Shown one piece after another: positions 24,246-31,231 of a stretch of DNA of 31,231 nucleotides. Source of the stretch: GCA-020348365 sp964347995. GTDB taxonomy: Archaea > Thermoproteota > Bathyarchaeia > Bathyarchaeales > Bathyarchaeaceae. Location: contig CAYGBA010000014.1 in the NCBI GenBank assembly GCA_964347995.1, positions 1 to 31,231 of the forward strand, given 5' to 3'. Each line of letters opens with the position of its first letter. Within the stretch, counting starts at the first letter, position 1. A program made the translations under genes and the position numbers. Below the pieces are notes generated by a model, which saw only the letters and a program-made list of their open reading frames with translations, was not told where the DNA came from and did not search any database.

Positions 24246-26048
24246 ATGGGCGGATATGCAGGGTATGTTCTTGAGGTAGACTTAACAAACGAAAGGATCA
24301 GAAGAATCGTCACTGATGAGTATTTTGATGTTGGGCTGTTCATCGGCGGCAAGGGACTCGGCGCCATAACCCTGTGGAAGAAGCTGAAACCAGAGATTGA
24401 TCCTCTTTCAACAGACAACATTCTCATGTTCCTCACTGGACCTTTGACTGGAACACTTTGCCCTGGGACCAGAATGTGCATCGTGACAAAGTCACCACTG
24501 ACAAATACATTTTGCGACTCCTACATTGGCGGGCATCTCGGTTCAGAGTTCAAGTTCGCAGGCTATGACGCACTTGTCGTTCGCGGAAGAAGTGAGAGGC
24601 CGGTCTACCTATCGATTGAAGATGATGATGTTGGCATCTGCGATGCAGAGCGTCTCTGGGATTTGGATACATTTCAGACTGAGGAGAAAATACGAGAAGT
24701 GCGGAGAGATCCAAGTGTCCGAGTTGCTTGCATCGGACCTGCCGGTGAGCGACTTGTGAGATTCGCCCACATAAATACTGAGCGCTGCCGGCAAGCGGGG
24801 AGGGGCGGCACCGGAACAGTGATGGGATCGAAGAATCTTAAAGCTGTGGCGATCCGGGGTACGGGTGAGATTCACCTTCACAACTCAGACGAATTTAACC
24901 GGCTTGCAAAGGAAGCTCACAAGATTCTTCTCAAAAACCATACCATTCGCGCCAGAAGAAGGTGGGGAACCGCCAGATCAGTTCTCCTAGCCAGCGATCA
25001 AGACCTTTATCCCACCAGAAACTATCAAGAGGCAACTTTTGAAGGAGCTGAGAATCTATCCGCAGAGATTATGGAGAAACGATTCTGGGTCAAACACAAA
25101 GCGTGCTATGGCTGTCCTGTGAACTGTGGAAAGCTCGGAATTATCCGAAGTGGACCATACAAAGGCACAGTTCTTGACGGCGTTGAATACGAAACCACCG
25201 CGATGCTGGGTGCAAACTGCGGAATCAGTAACTATGAGGCCGTTGCACACGCCAACATGCTGTGCGACAAGCTTGGACTAGACACGATATCCGCTGGCAA
25301 CGTGATCGCCTACGCTATGGAATGCTATGAGAGCGGCATACTGACTGGAAAGGAAACGGATGGACTAGAGCTCGAGTTCGGCAATGAAAAAGCCATTATA
25401 GAACTACTAAGAAGAATAGCCCATCGTAAGGGTCTTGGAAACCTTCTCGCCGAAGGTGTGAAACTCTTTTCAGAAAGACTGGGAAAGGAGGCTCAAAGTT
25501 TTGCGATGCATGTCAAAGGGCTTGAACTCCCCGGGTGGGGAGCCAGAGCCTCTGCAGGAATGGGCTTGGCCTACGCCACAGCTGACAGGGGAGGTTGCCA
25601 CACAAGGGCTTGGCCCATAGACTACGAGATGTCCGGCGTCGCACCAGACGAAAGCAGGATTGACCGCTACTCCACTAGCAAAAAGGCAAACATTGTCAAG
25701 AATCAGCAAGACTATGGGGCTGCTGCCGACTGCTTGGTGGCTTGCTGGTTTGTAAGAAGCGCTATTGGAGCAGAACGCTATGTTCGGATGGTTAATGCGG
25801 CGACAGGAATGAAAATGATCGCAGACGATTTCATCAAAACAGGAGAGAGAATATGGAACCTTATTCGGATGTTCAATACACGTGAAGGATTTACAGCGAG
25901 AGACGATACGCTTCCAGAAAGGATGCTCGCTGAACCGCTGCCCTCAGGGGTTGCTAAGGGGCACAAGCTCAAACAAGCAAAGCTCAATCGTATGTTGACT
26001 GAGTACTACGAGCTTCGCGGATGGGATGGAAGCACAGGAATTCCCTGA
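24246..26048 (+). CDS. Tungsten aldehyde:ferredoxin oxidoreductase family protein
   Basis: The 600-aa product has all hallmarks of the AOR family: MGGYAGYVLEVDLTN at the N-terminus, GGKGLG (34-39), RQAGRGGTGTVMGSKNLKA (182-200), and a [4Fe-4S] site formed by C287-x2-C290-x3-C294 (CYGCPVNC) plus C500 in D495-x4-C500. The pterin-contact regions are around GLDTISAGN (344-352) and 495-500. AOR-type enzymes oxidise aldehydes to acids, or run in reverse, with a tungsto-bispterin cofactor in the cytoplasm. The exact aldehyde cannot be told from sequence. Length is normal (about 600-630). It follows the four-cluster ferredoxin by 6 nt with a GGGTGAGG ribosome binding site, a pairing typical of multi-subunit AOR variants. 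Confidence 0.94.
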   Translation: MGGYAGYVLEVDLTNERIRRIVTDEYFDVGLFIGGKGLGAITLWKKLKPEIDPLSTDNILMFLTGPLTGTLCPGTRMCIVTKSPLTNTFCDSYIGGHLGSEFKFAGYDALVVRGRSERPVYLSIEDDDVGICDAERLWDLDTFQTEEKIREVRRDPSVRVACIGPAGERLVRFAHINTERCRQAGRGGTGTVMGSKNLKAVAIRGTGEIHLHNSDEFNRLAKEAHKILLKNHTIRARRRWGTARSVLLASDQDLYPTRNYQEATFEGAENLSAEIMEKRFWVKHKACYGCPVNCGKLGIIRSGPYKGTVLDGVEYETTAMLGANCGISNYEAVAHANMLCDKLGLDTISAGNVIAYAMECYESGILTGKETDGLELEFGNEKAIIELLRRIAHRKGLGNLLAEGVKLFSERLGKEAQSFAMHVKGLELPGWGARASAGMGLAYATADRGGCHTRAWPIDYEMSGVAPDESRIDRYSTSKKANIVKNQQDYGAAADCLVACWFVRSAIGAERYVRMVNAATGMKMIADDFIKTGERIWNLIRMFNTREGFTARDDTLPERMLAEPLPSGVAKGHKLKQAKLNRMLTEYYELRGWDGSTGIP

Positions 26049-26164
26049 AAAGAAAAGCTGAGAGAATTGAAGCTAGATTTCGTCAAAAGCTAGAAACAAA
26101 GAATCTGCTATTTTCAGCGGCGAATATTTATTAGTACATTCTCTTCACAGCTGTGAGAGGGCTC

Positions 26165-27088
26165 ATGGAGATTCGTTTAGATCAGTTGGCTTCACCCTTC
26201 GATTTGGAGCGCACTCTACGGTGCGGTCAAGCTTTTCGGTGGAAGAAATATGATGGTTGGTGGTACGGTATTGTCGGAAAAAAGGTGATCAAGGTAAGAC
26301 AGATAGGTGACAAACTGGAGTTTCTGATCTTCCCACCGAACTACAACACGGAATTTATCGAGAGCTATTTCAGATTAGACGACGACCTACCTTTCATCCT
26401 CTCGAAAATAGACAAGGATCAATCTATACGAAAAGCCATACAACATTCTCTGGGATTAAGAATCATTCGACAGCAACCATGGGAATGCCTGATCTCATAT
26501 ATTTGTGCGACATACAAGAACATTCCAGCCATTAAAAACATGATCCACAATCTCGCGAAGAAATTCGGGGAGAAGATCAGGGTTGATCATCATAATTTCT
26601 ACACATTTCCTAATCCCCACAATCTAGCTGAAGCCAACCTTGAAGAACTGAAAGAATGTAAGCTAGGATACAGAGCACAATACGTGTTAAACACCTCTCG
26701 AAATATCCGCAAAAAGGAGGTTGATCTCGAAGCTCTGAGAATGATGAAGTATGAAAAAGCGAAACTTGAGTTGTTGCAACTAGCTGGTGTTGGACAAAAG
26801 GTTGCAGACTGCGTGCTCCTATTCTCCCTGGATAAACTAGAAGCTTTCCCAGTGGATGTATGGATCAAGCGAATCATCTTGCAATCATATTCCAAACACT
26901 TTGAAAAATCCTTTATCGAAGAGACCCTTAACAAACCATCAGTTGCACCTCACGAATATATGGAAATAAGCTCGTTTGGAAGAGAGTACTTCGGGGAATT
27001 TGCAGGCTACGCGCAGGAGTACTTATTTCACTACAAGCGTTTCAGAGATGACTACGGGAAGAAACAAAGGTCAATGCGTCTCAAATAG
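26165..27088 (+). CDS. ogg: 8-oxoguanine DNA glycosylase/AP lyase, Ogg1 type
   Basis: The 307-aa product has an OGG N-terminal domain (FDLERTLRCGQAFRWKKYDG) and an HhH-GPD domain: QQPWECLISYICATYKNIP, LGYRAQYVL, and the helix-hairpin-helix LAGVGQKVADC with catalytic Lys212, followed by FPVDVWIKR with catalytic Asp231. These align with human OGG1 K249 and D268. The enzyme excises 8-oxoguanine opposite cytosine and nicks the abasic site. Length matches full OGG1-type archaeal enzymes, not the short Ogg2/AGOG types. ATG 26165 is preferred because GAGAGG lies 4 nt upstream; a GTG at 26153, 26 nt after the TATA-like AATATTTA (26123-26130), could be a leaderless alternative. Confidence 0.93.
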   Translation: MEIRLDQLASPFDLERTLRCGQAFRWKKYDGWWYGIVGKKVIKVRQIGDKLEFLIFPPNYNTEFIESYFRLDDDLPFILSKIDKDQSIRKAIQHSLGLRIIRQQPWECLISYICATYKNIPAIKNMIHNLAKKFGEKIRVDHHNFYTFPNPHNLAEANLEELKECKLGYRAQYVLNTSRNIRKKEVDLEALRMMKYEKAKLELLQLAGVGQKVADCVLLFSLDKLEAFPVDVWIKRIILQSYSKHFEKSFIEETLNKPSVAPHEYMEISSFGREYFGEFAGYAQEYLFHYKRFRDDYGKKQRSMRLK

Positions 27089-27178
27089 TATTAGAGAACG
27101 GCTCAATTGACTATCATGTTTTTTGTTCTTGGGCGGGAGGAATTTCCTAATTTTCAATCACACACGATATTAGTTTGG

Positions 27179-27218
27179 TATATTTAAAAATAATTGTCGG
27201 GGACAATAGATTTTTATA
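27179..27218 (+). promoter_or_regulatory. Promoter with palindromic operator
   Basis: A TATA-like TATATTTAAA (27179-27188) is followed by a perfect inverted repeat ATTGTC-GGG-GACAAT (27193-27207). A second TATA-like TTTTTATA follows at 27211-27218. The palindrome lies between the first TATA box and its expected start near 27211, a typical site for a repressing dimer. What it controls would be the hairpin or small reading frame just downstream. Confidence 0.45.
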
Positions 27219-27232
27219 CAAGTAGGTCTCAT

Positions 27233-27341
27233 ACGAGATGCTCGTTTTATGAAGAGGTGGTGCGCATCTGAAAAATCTCCTTTCTCTTTCAGCAATATTT
27301 TAGTAGTCTGTGTTAGTGCGCACCACATATACTATTCTTAA
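27233..27341 (+). ncRNA. Candidate structured small RNA or 30-aa gene
   Basis: Two nested inverted repeats are seen: GTGGTGCGCA (27257-27266) pairs perfectly with TGCGCACCAC (27317-27326), and inside it CTGAAA (27269-27274) pairs with TTTCAG (27288-27293). A small ACGAG-ATG-CTCGT hairpin with a T run precedes them (27233-27248). A TATA box at 27211-27218 would start transcription near 27241. In the same stretch ATG 27249 to TAA 27341 encodes 30 residues (MKRWCASEKSPFSFSN, then a hydrophobic part), which could be a small membrane peptide. The two readings compete; compensatory changes or codon conservation in relatives would decide. The remaining gap up to 27436 shows nothing clear. Confidence 0.3.
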
Positions 27342-27436
27342 ACACAAGCCTAGGTGTCAACGAAAAGTGGCTCACCCAAGATGCTAGATACGTAGACTAC
27401 ACATACACACACGGGGCTATGCCGTTTTTTTGGACA

Positions 27437-27632
27437 CTAAAACTCCAACCTTACCAAAGGAAATTCTTGGTCGGTCTCATCTTTTATCCTAAAGCTTTTC
27501 TTCAAGTATAGCCCGATGGGTCTAGAAGGATTATTTGCTGATCCTCTTCTCGCAAATGTCTCGACAGCCTCTGCAAGGTCTTGGAATGTCACCTAGATTT
27601 TCTTGTGTGATGTCTCTGATTGTGATCTTCAT
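27437..27632 (-). pseudogene. Remnant of a GNAT N-acetyltransferase gene
   Basis: On the minus strand ATG 27632 begins MKITIRDITQENLGDIPRPC and a further RGC, the N-terminus of an archaeal GNAT family with ENL-x-D-I-P-x-PC-x-x-C. After a stop and a change of frame, the segment ends with KDETDQEFPLVRLEF and a stop at 27437, resembling the C-terminus of the same proteins. The total is about 65 codons against roughly 150-200 normally, so the acetyl-CoA-binding core has been deleted. Recognition rests on memory of the family, not a search. Confidence 0.45.
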
Positions 27633-27795
27633 TATCCCTTGCTCTCGAAGATTTTTTTTGTCAACAGGTCTCAAGAGCTTTTAATGCTCATCCGATTCTA
27701 CCGCCGCCATTTCGCCTGCATATCAAGCTTCTATCTAACGTTAGACTTATAAGAACTAGCGGTGCCTAAGAACAAAACTCTAGGTCGTGTGAATT
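27633..27795 (+). promoter_or_regulatory. Upstream region and promoter of the thiolase gene
   Basis: This stretch has no gene. A TATA-like CTTATAAG at 27746-27753 lies 46 nt before the thiolase ATG and predicts a leader of about 20 nt. Two T-rich runs (27424-27430 and 27651-27658) could stop plus-strand transcription coming from upstream. Confidence 0.4.
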
Positions 27796-29085
27796 ATGGC
27801 TAGAGATGAGAGAGTAGCTATTTGCGATGGGGGTGTATTTCGCCCTGATCTTTGGCATGGGGAGAATGCAGAAGAAGGCGTGGCCATAGCTTATCAAGAT
27901 TTGCTTAAGAATGTGCCTAACCTGACAGCAGATGACATAGATGCGCTGTGCATGAGCTATTTTAGCGATCACTTGAATGGACAGCTGTGTATGGGCTGGA
28001 TAATACAGGACTACTTAGGCTTGCATAATAAACCAGGTTACAGAGTTGAGTCCGGTGGATCCACATCAATAGATGCTATAGTTAATGCTTACTATATGAT
28101 AAAGTCAGGAATGTATGACGTTATACTGGTTCCCGGCTGGGAGTGGATGTGCGAGGTTTCTGTTGCTGCAACAAATGAGATGATCGCATCAGCTGCGGAT
28201 ACTGATTGGGACTTTCCAGTTGGTGGGTATTACAATGCGTTCTATGCCGCTCTTCAAGTTCGTCATATGCAGTTATATGGGGAAACCTGTGAAGATCTTG
28301 GCAGGATTGCCGTCAAAAACCACAATAATTCTACTCATTGGCCCTATTCTCAATGGGTGAGTCAGCACGGTACTGCTCCTATAACCATGGATGACTACTG
28401 GAAGAACAGGTTGGTGTGCTGGCCCTATAGGGTTCTCAACTGTGCTGTAATGAGTGAGGGGGCCTGCGCTCTATTGATGGCAACGGAATCAAAAGCTCGC
28501 CGTTTCACTGATACACCTATGTGGATAACCGGGGTTGGTTTGGGGACAGACTCGATGAGGCCAGGAGACAGAACTGCTGATTTCGCCTACGAAGGGATGA
28601 AGAACGAGGCGAAGATATATCCCGACTTTGTTGAGCCAATAAAGACGCCTTATCCCGATATGGCAAACTTCGCTTCCTTGCATATAGCCGCAAAACGGGC
28701 ATACCCTCAGGCAGGTATAACCAATCCACTAAAGGAATTAGATCTGATAGAACTTTTCGCTCCCTATGATGGTGTTGAACTGTGTTTGTGGGAAGATTTG
28801 ATGCTTTGCCCCAGGGGAGAAGGAAAAACCATGATAAGAGAAGATATAGTTGAATATGGCGGCGAATGCCCTTCCAATCTTAGCGGAGGTTTGACTGCAT
28901 CAGGACACCCTGTGGGCGCCACCAGTCTCTATTACACGCTTTTCCTGTATTGGCAACTTGCCGGAAAGATAAAAGAAAAATGTGGCCCGAATGGTCTACA
29001 GGTACCAGATGCAAGAAAAGCGCTTATTACCGGGCATGGTGGAACGGGTTGCCAAGGGGCCGTGATAACTTTCGAAAGTGATTGA
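27796..29085 (+). CDS. Thiolase-superfamily protein lacking the nucleophilic cysteine
   Basis: The 429-aa product belongs to the archaeal SCPx-like thiolases: SGMYDVILVPGWEWM, NCAVMSEGACALLMA, SGGLTASGHPVGATSLYY (His371) and GHGGTGCQGAV at the C-terminus (Cys419). At the position of the usual nucleophile (V-E-A-A-C-A-S-G) it reads V84-E-S-G-G88-S-T-S, so Gly88 replaces Cys; the fixed 13-residue spacing to IKSGMY supports the alignment. It therefore should not form an acyl-enzyme intermediate as in classical thiolysis. Cys-less thiolase-fold proteins with a DUF35 partner include the Ltp2-type aldolases of steroid side-chain degradation, so C-C bond cleavage or formation by (retro-)aldol chemistry on a CoA ester is a reasonable guess. 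It overlaps or abuts the DUF35 gene and likely forms a complex with it. Confidence 0.85.
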   Translation: MARDERVAICDGGVFRPDLWHGENAEEGVAIAYQDLLKNVPNLTADDIDALCMSYFSDHLNGQLCMGWIIQDYLGLHNKPGYRVESGGSTSIDAIVNAYYMIKSGMYDVILVPGWEWMCEVSVAATNEMIASAADTDWDFPVGGYYNAFYAALQVRHMQLYGETCEDLGRIAVKNHNNSTHWPYSQWVSQHGTAPITMDDYWKNRLVCWPYRVLNCAVMSEGACALLMATESKARRFTDTPMWITGVGLGTDSMRPGDRTADFAYEGMKNEAKIYPDFVEPIKTPYPDMANFASLHIAAKRAYPQAGITNPLKELDLIELFAPYDGVELCLWEDLMLCPRGEGKTMIREDIVEYGGECPSNLSGGLTASGHPVGATSLYYTLFLYWQLAGKIKEKCGPNGLQVPDARKALITGHGGTGCQGAVITFESD

Positions 29086-29101
29086 AAAGGAGAGAATAGA
29101 A

Positions 29102-29908
29102 ATGACAGAAGTCGGAATGGAAGAGACAAAACTAAAAGTAAGGAAAATAACACGCACAAAGCGTGAAGTGAAATACAAACATTATCCAATAGTAGATGAC
29201 CACTCAACAGCGGCTCATGAATACTGGGAACCAATAGTCAATACCGGATTATGGTCAATCAAGGGCCATCAGATTCTGAAGGGGCCCTGGGGTGGGGGCA
29301 CAGTTGAAGCGGCTCTAAAAAGAAAGCCAAAAGAATTCATGGTGATAGACCGCGCTGCTTTCGCACTGTATTCTCACAGTTATGGACTGGTTTCACCCTT
29401 CTTTAGAGGATTATTGGCGGGAAAGCTCAAAGGGACGAAATGCCCCAAGTGTGGCACAGTATACTGTCCCCCCCGAGCGCATTGTTGGAATCCCAAATGT
29501 AGAGTAGCTGACTGTCGATGGATCGACCTTCCCTTGACAGGGGTCATCCATACTTTCACTGTGCAGTGCCTTGCAGCCGCTCCTTTCGAGCACCAATTGC
29601 CCTTCTCAATGGGATGGGTCAAAATCGATGGTGCAGATACCACTTTAGCCATGATGCTGCATATCCTCCCAAAAGAACTTTTCATCGGCCAAAAGGTAAA
29701 AATCAAATTCGTGCCGAAAGAGCAGCGAAAAGGAGATCTGACGGATTGCTATGCGGTGGCAGTCCCAGGACAGAAGGTTCCAGAATGGGCTTGTCTCCAG
29801 AAGGATCGAAAAGAGCTAGAATCTTTGGAAGAGTCAATGAAAAAGACTACTGATTTCATCAAAAAAAGGTATGGTCTAGATAACAGCCCTGAAGTGCGGG
29901 GCTGGTAA
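29102..29908 (+). CDS. DUF35 zinc-ribbon/OB-fold protein with N-terminal extension
   Basis: The 268-aa product has a DUF35 core from about residue 100: rubredoxin-like zinc ribbon C114-x2-C117 ... C128-x4-C133 (KCPKCGTVYCPPRAHCW), then an OB fold (GVIHTFTVQCLAAAPFEHQLPF, VKIDGADTTLAMML, IGQKVKIKFVP). DUF35 proteins bind the CoA substrate and bridge to thiolase or HMG-CoA synthase partners. The core is normally about 130 residues; here about 100 extra N-terminal residues (PIVDDHSTAAHEYWEPIVNT, a Trp/Gly-rich stretch) and a charged C-terminal helix are added. ATG 29102 is chosen because GGAG lies 9 nt upstream; a GTG at 29078 would overlap the thiolase stop by 8 nt. It is co-transcribed with the thiolase gene. 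Confidence 0.88.
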   Translation: MTEVGMEETKLKVRKITRTKREVKYKHYPIVDDHSTAAHEYWEPIVNTGLWSIKGHQILKGPWGGGTVEAALKRKPKEFMVIDRAAFALYSHSYGLVSPFFRGLLAGKLKGTKCPKCGTVYCPPRAHCWNPKCRVADCRWIDLPLTGVIHTFTVQCLAAAPFEHQLPFSMGWVKIDGADTTLAMMLHILPKELFIGQKVKIKFVPKEQRKGDLTDCYAVAVPGQKVPEWACLQKDRKELESLEESMKKTTDFIKKRYGLDNSPEVRGW

Positions 29909-30012
29909 TTGCCATAGAGTTCACACTAGAATTCAGAACAGTCTACTCTCATTGACATTCACGCACCATGCATGCGATGTAGGGTTTTTATCTAGTCCCC
30001 AAAAAAGAATTC

Positions 30013-30020
30013 TTTTATAA
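30013..30020 (+). promoter_or_regulatory. TATA box of the CHS-like gene
   Basis: TTTTATAA is centred about 28 nt before ATG 30045 and there is no ribosome binding site, indicating a leaderless transcript separate from, or in addition to, read-through from the DUF35 gene 136 bp upstream. Confidence 0.55.
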
Positions 30021-30044
30021 CAACTTTCAGCTCACTTTCACAAT

Positions 30045-31157
30045 ATGCAGATATTACAGCCATACACGGTGGTACCTGAACACGCGTATGCAACGCGTGA
30101 ATTGATGGAAATCTTTCCATGCCAAATTCCCGAAGGGGTCAAGCAGAACATACTCAACCTAGGTGTTTCAAAAAGACATCTTATCAACGCAGTTGATTCA
30201 TCTTCAAAATCAGAGGATTTTCTAGACAAGAACCCCCTTGTCCGCCTCTGTGTTGAGGCTTGTGAAGAGAGTGTCGAGAGAGCTGACCTCTCAACAAGTG
30301 ACATAGGCTATCTTATAGTAACTTACGATGCAAATCCCTTTTTGTGTCCTGGTCTCAGCTCTCTCCTAGTTCCAAAACTCAGATTCAAACCGCATATCAA
30401 ACATGTCAACATTCAAGGAATGGCTTGTGCGGCGTTTCCAACTGCTCTTGAACTCGCCAGAGACCACCTAGCTACGCATCCTGAGGATCATGTCTTGCTG
30501 TGCGTCTCTGGAGCGAATTCCTACTGGTTTTTCAATCAAGTACAGGGCATGCAAGACTTGATGGAAGTCAAACGAATTGGCTCATTGAAGGATAAAGGCA
30601 AAAAAGAGATAGAACTAAGAAAATGGATCGCTACGATGGAGTTTTTCCTCTTCGGAGACGGTGTAGCCAGCATTATCGTGGCCAACGAAGGAACTGGGCC
30701 ATCCGTCGGCAGAATGTTGAATATCACAAATCTTAGAACCAGAGATTATTTAGCCGGTTACGCCAGACTTGTAGCCTCAAAGGAACCATTCAATTTTGGA
30801 TTTCACTCCCATTTGGATAGAGCGTTGCCAAAGCTGGGAGTTAAATACACCGCCATAGCGTTTGAAAGATTGCTCGGAAAGAAAGCTGAGAAAAAAATGG
30901 ATGCCATCAAAAAATGGGCGATTCACACTGGTAGCAAAAGAATACTCGATAACATGGCTGAACACTACCGCATTCCCTCTGAAAAACTTGAGGAGTCATA
31001 TGAAGTGCTCACCGAATACGGCAACTTGGCTGGAGCAAGTCTGCCCTTCATCCTTGAAAGAATAATCTTGAAAGACAAGTTTTCCAAGGGCGACATGATT
31101 TCGATGTTGGATTTTGGATGGGGATTTTCCGCCTCTGCCTGTTTGTTAGAATTCTAG
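30045..31157 (+). CDS. Chalcone-synthase/KAS III-like condensing enzyme
   Basis: The 370-aa product is a thiolase-superfamily ketosynthase with an intact triad: Cys128 (IQGMACAAFPTAL), His294 (WAIHTGSKRILDNM) and Asn327 (EYGNLAGASLPFIL). The His and Asn contexts and the ending FGWGFSASACLLEF follow type III polyketide synthases (HPGG-x-x-ILD, YGNMSSA, GFGPGLT) more closely than HMG-CoA synthase. It would load an acyl-CoA on Cys128 and extend it, probably by decarboxylative condensation with malonyl-CoA, in the cytoplasm; the substrate and number of cycles are unknown. It lies 136 bp after the thiolase-DUF35 pair with its own TATA box. In other archaea a third thiolase-fold gene in this position is HMG-CoA synthase; that alternative is less likely here but not excluded. 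Confidence 0.78.
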   Translation: MQILQPYTVVPEHAYATRELMEIFPCQIPEGVKQNILNLGVSKRHLINAVDSSSKSEDFLDKNPLVRLCVEACEESVERADLSTSDIGYLIVTYDANPFLCPGLSSLLVPKLRFKPHIKHVNIQGMACAAFPTALELARDHLATHPEDHVLLCVSGANSYWFFNQVQGMQDLMEVKRIGSLKDKGKKEIELRKWIATMEFFLFGDGVASIIVANEGTGPSVGRMLNITNLRTRDYLAGYARLVASKEPFNFGFHSHLDRALPKLGVKYTAIAFERLLGKKAEKKMDAIKKWAIHTGSKRILDNMAEHYRIPSEKLEESYEVLTEYGNLAGASLPFILERIILKDKFSKGDMISMLDFGWGFSASACLLEF

Positions 31158-31231
31158 CATCTTGTCTTCTTCCAGCGCAGCAATTTCCATCTATATTTAT
31201 CTAGGTATTGCGACTTAAATACGACTTTCCA

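Noticed and set aside
27257..27326. Hairpin considered as a tRNA or H/ACA guide RNA
   Set aside because: No cloverleaf arms or anticodon loop; no clear pseudouridylation pocket or properly placed ACA box.

Overview
The window looks like a chromosomal segment from an uncultured TACK-type archaeon, with Bathyarchaeia-like organisms my best guess. Evidence for Archaea: a gene for the F420 gamma-glutamyl ligase CofE, a tungsten aldehyde:ferredoxin oxidoreductase, an archaeal Ogg-type DNA glycosylase, a thiolase/DUF35 pair, a broken transcription factor S gene, TATA-box promoters about 26-30 nt upstream of several starts, and GGTGA/GGAGG ribosome binding sites. No rRNA, tRNA, CRISPR array or intact insertion sequence was seen. 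The lineage is an inference from gene content.

Region 1 (1-7558) is a cell-surface block. It holds a partial VWA-domain protein with 86-residue repeats and a 912-aa secreted sequon-rich protein that could be an S-layer-like protein. Divergent from the latter is a gene for a membrane-anchored winged-helix-like protein, and then a NosD-like beta-helix protein with a coiled-coil and C-terminal membrane anchor. The surface proteins carry many N-x-S/T sequons.

Region 2 (7643-18679) is a glycan assembly locus. Two GT4-type glycosyltransferases lie on the plus strand. On the minus strand is a convergent series: a GT2 enzyme, a 1097-aa multi-membrane protein with YfhO/GT-C-like architecture, an HPr-kinase-like P-loop protein, a DUF2079 membrane protein and a third GT4 enzyme. 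Overlapping starts and stops indicate translational coupling. The likely role is N-glycan or surface polysaccharide assembly for proteins such as those in region 1. A secreted metallophosphatase (18828-20165) and a polyprenol-phosphate mannose synthase-like GT2 (21106-21888) flank it.

Region 3 (20293-21083) is a stretch of decayed genes: a frameshifted transcription factor S gene, a possible YhbY/CRM remnant and an unidentified coding-like fragment.

Region 4 (22179-27088) carries metabolic and repair genes: an MBL-fold hydrolase, CofE, a four-cluster ferredoxin with its AOR-family partner, and 8-oxoguanine DNA glycosylase. The 700-bp gap after it has a palindromic operator, a strong inverted repeat that may be a small RNA or a 30-aa gene, and a GNAT-acetyltransferase remnant.

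Region 5 (27796-31157) is a condensing-enzyme cluster: a thiolase-fold protein in which the nucleophilic Cys position is Gly, an N-terminally extended DUF35 protein, and a chalcone-synthase/KAS III-like enzyme with an intact Cys-His-Asn triad. I consider this the most interesting candidate system, since a Cys-less thiolase paired with DUF35 recalls the Ltp2-type steroid side-chain aldolases rather than true thiolases.
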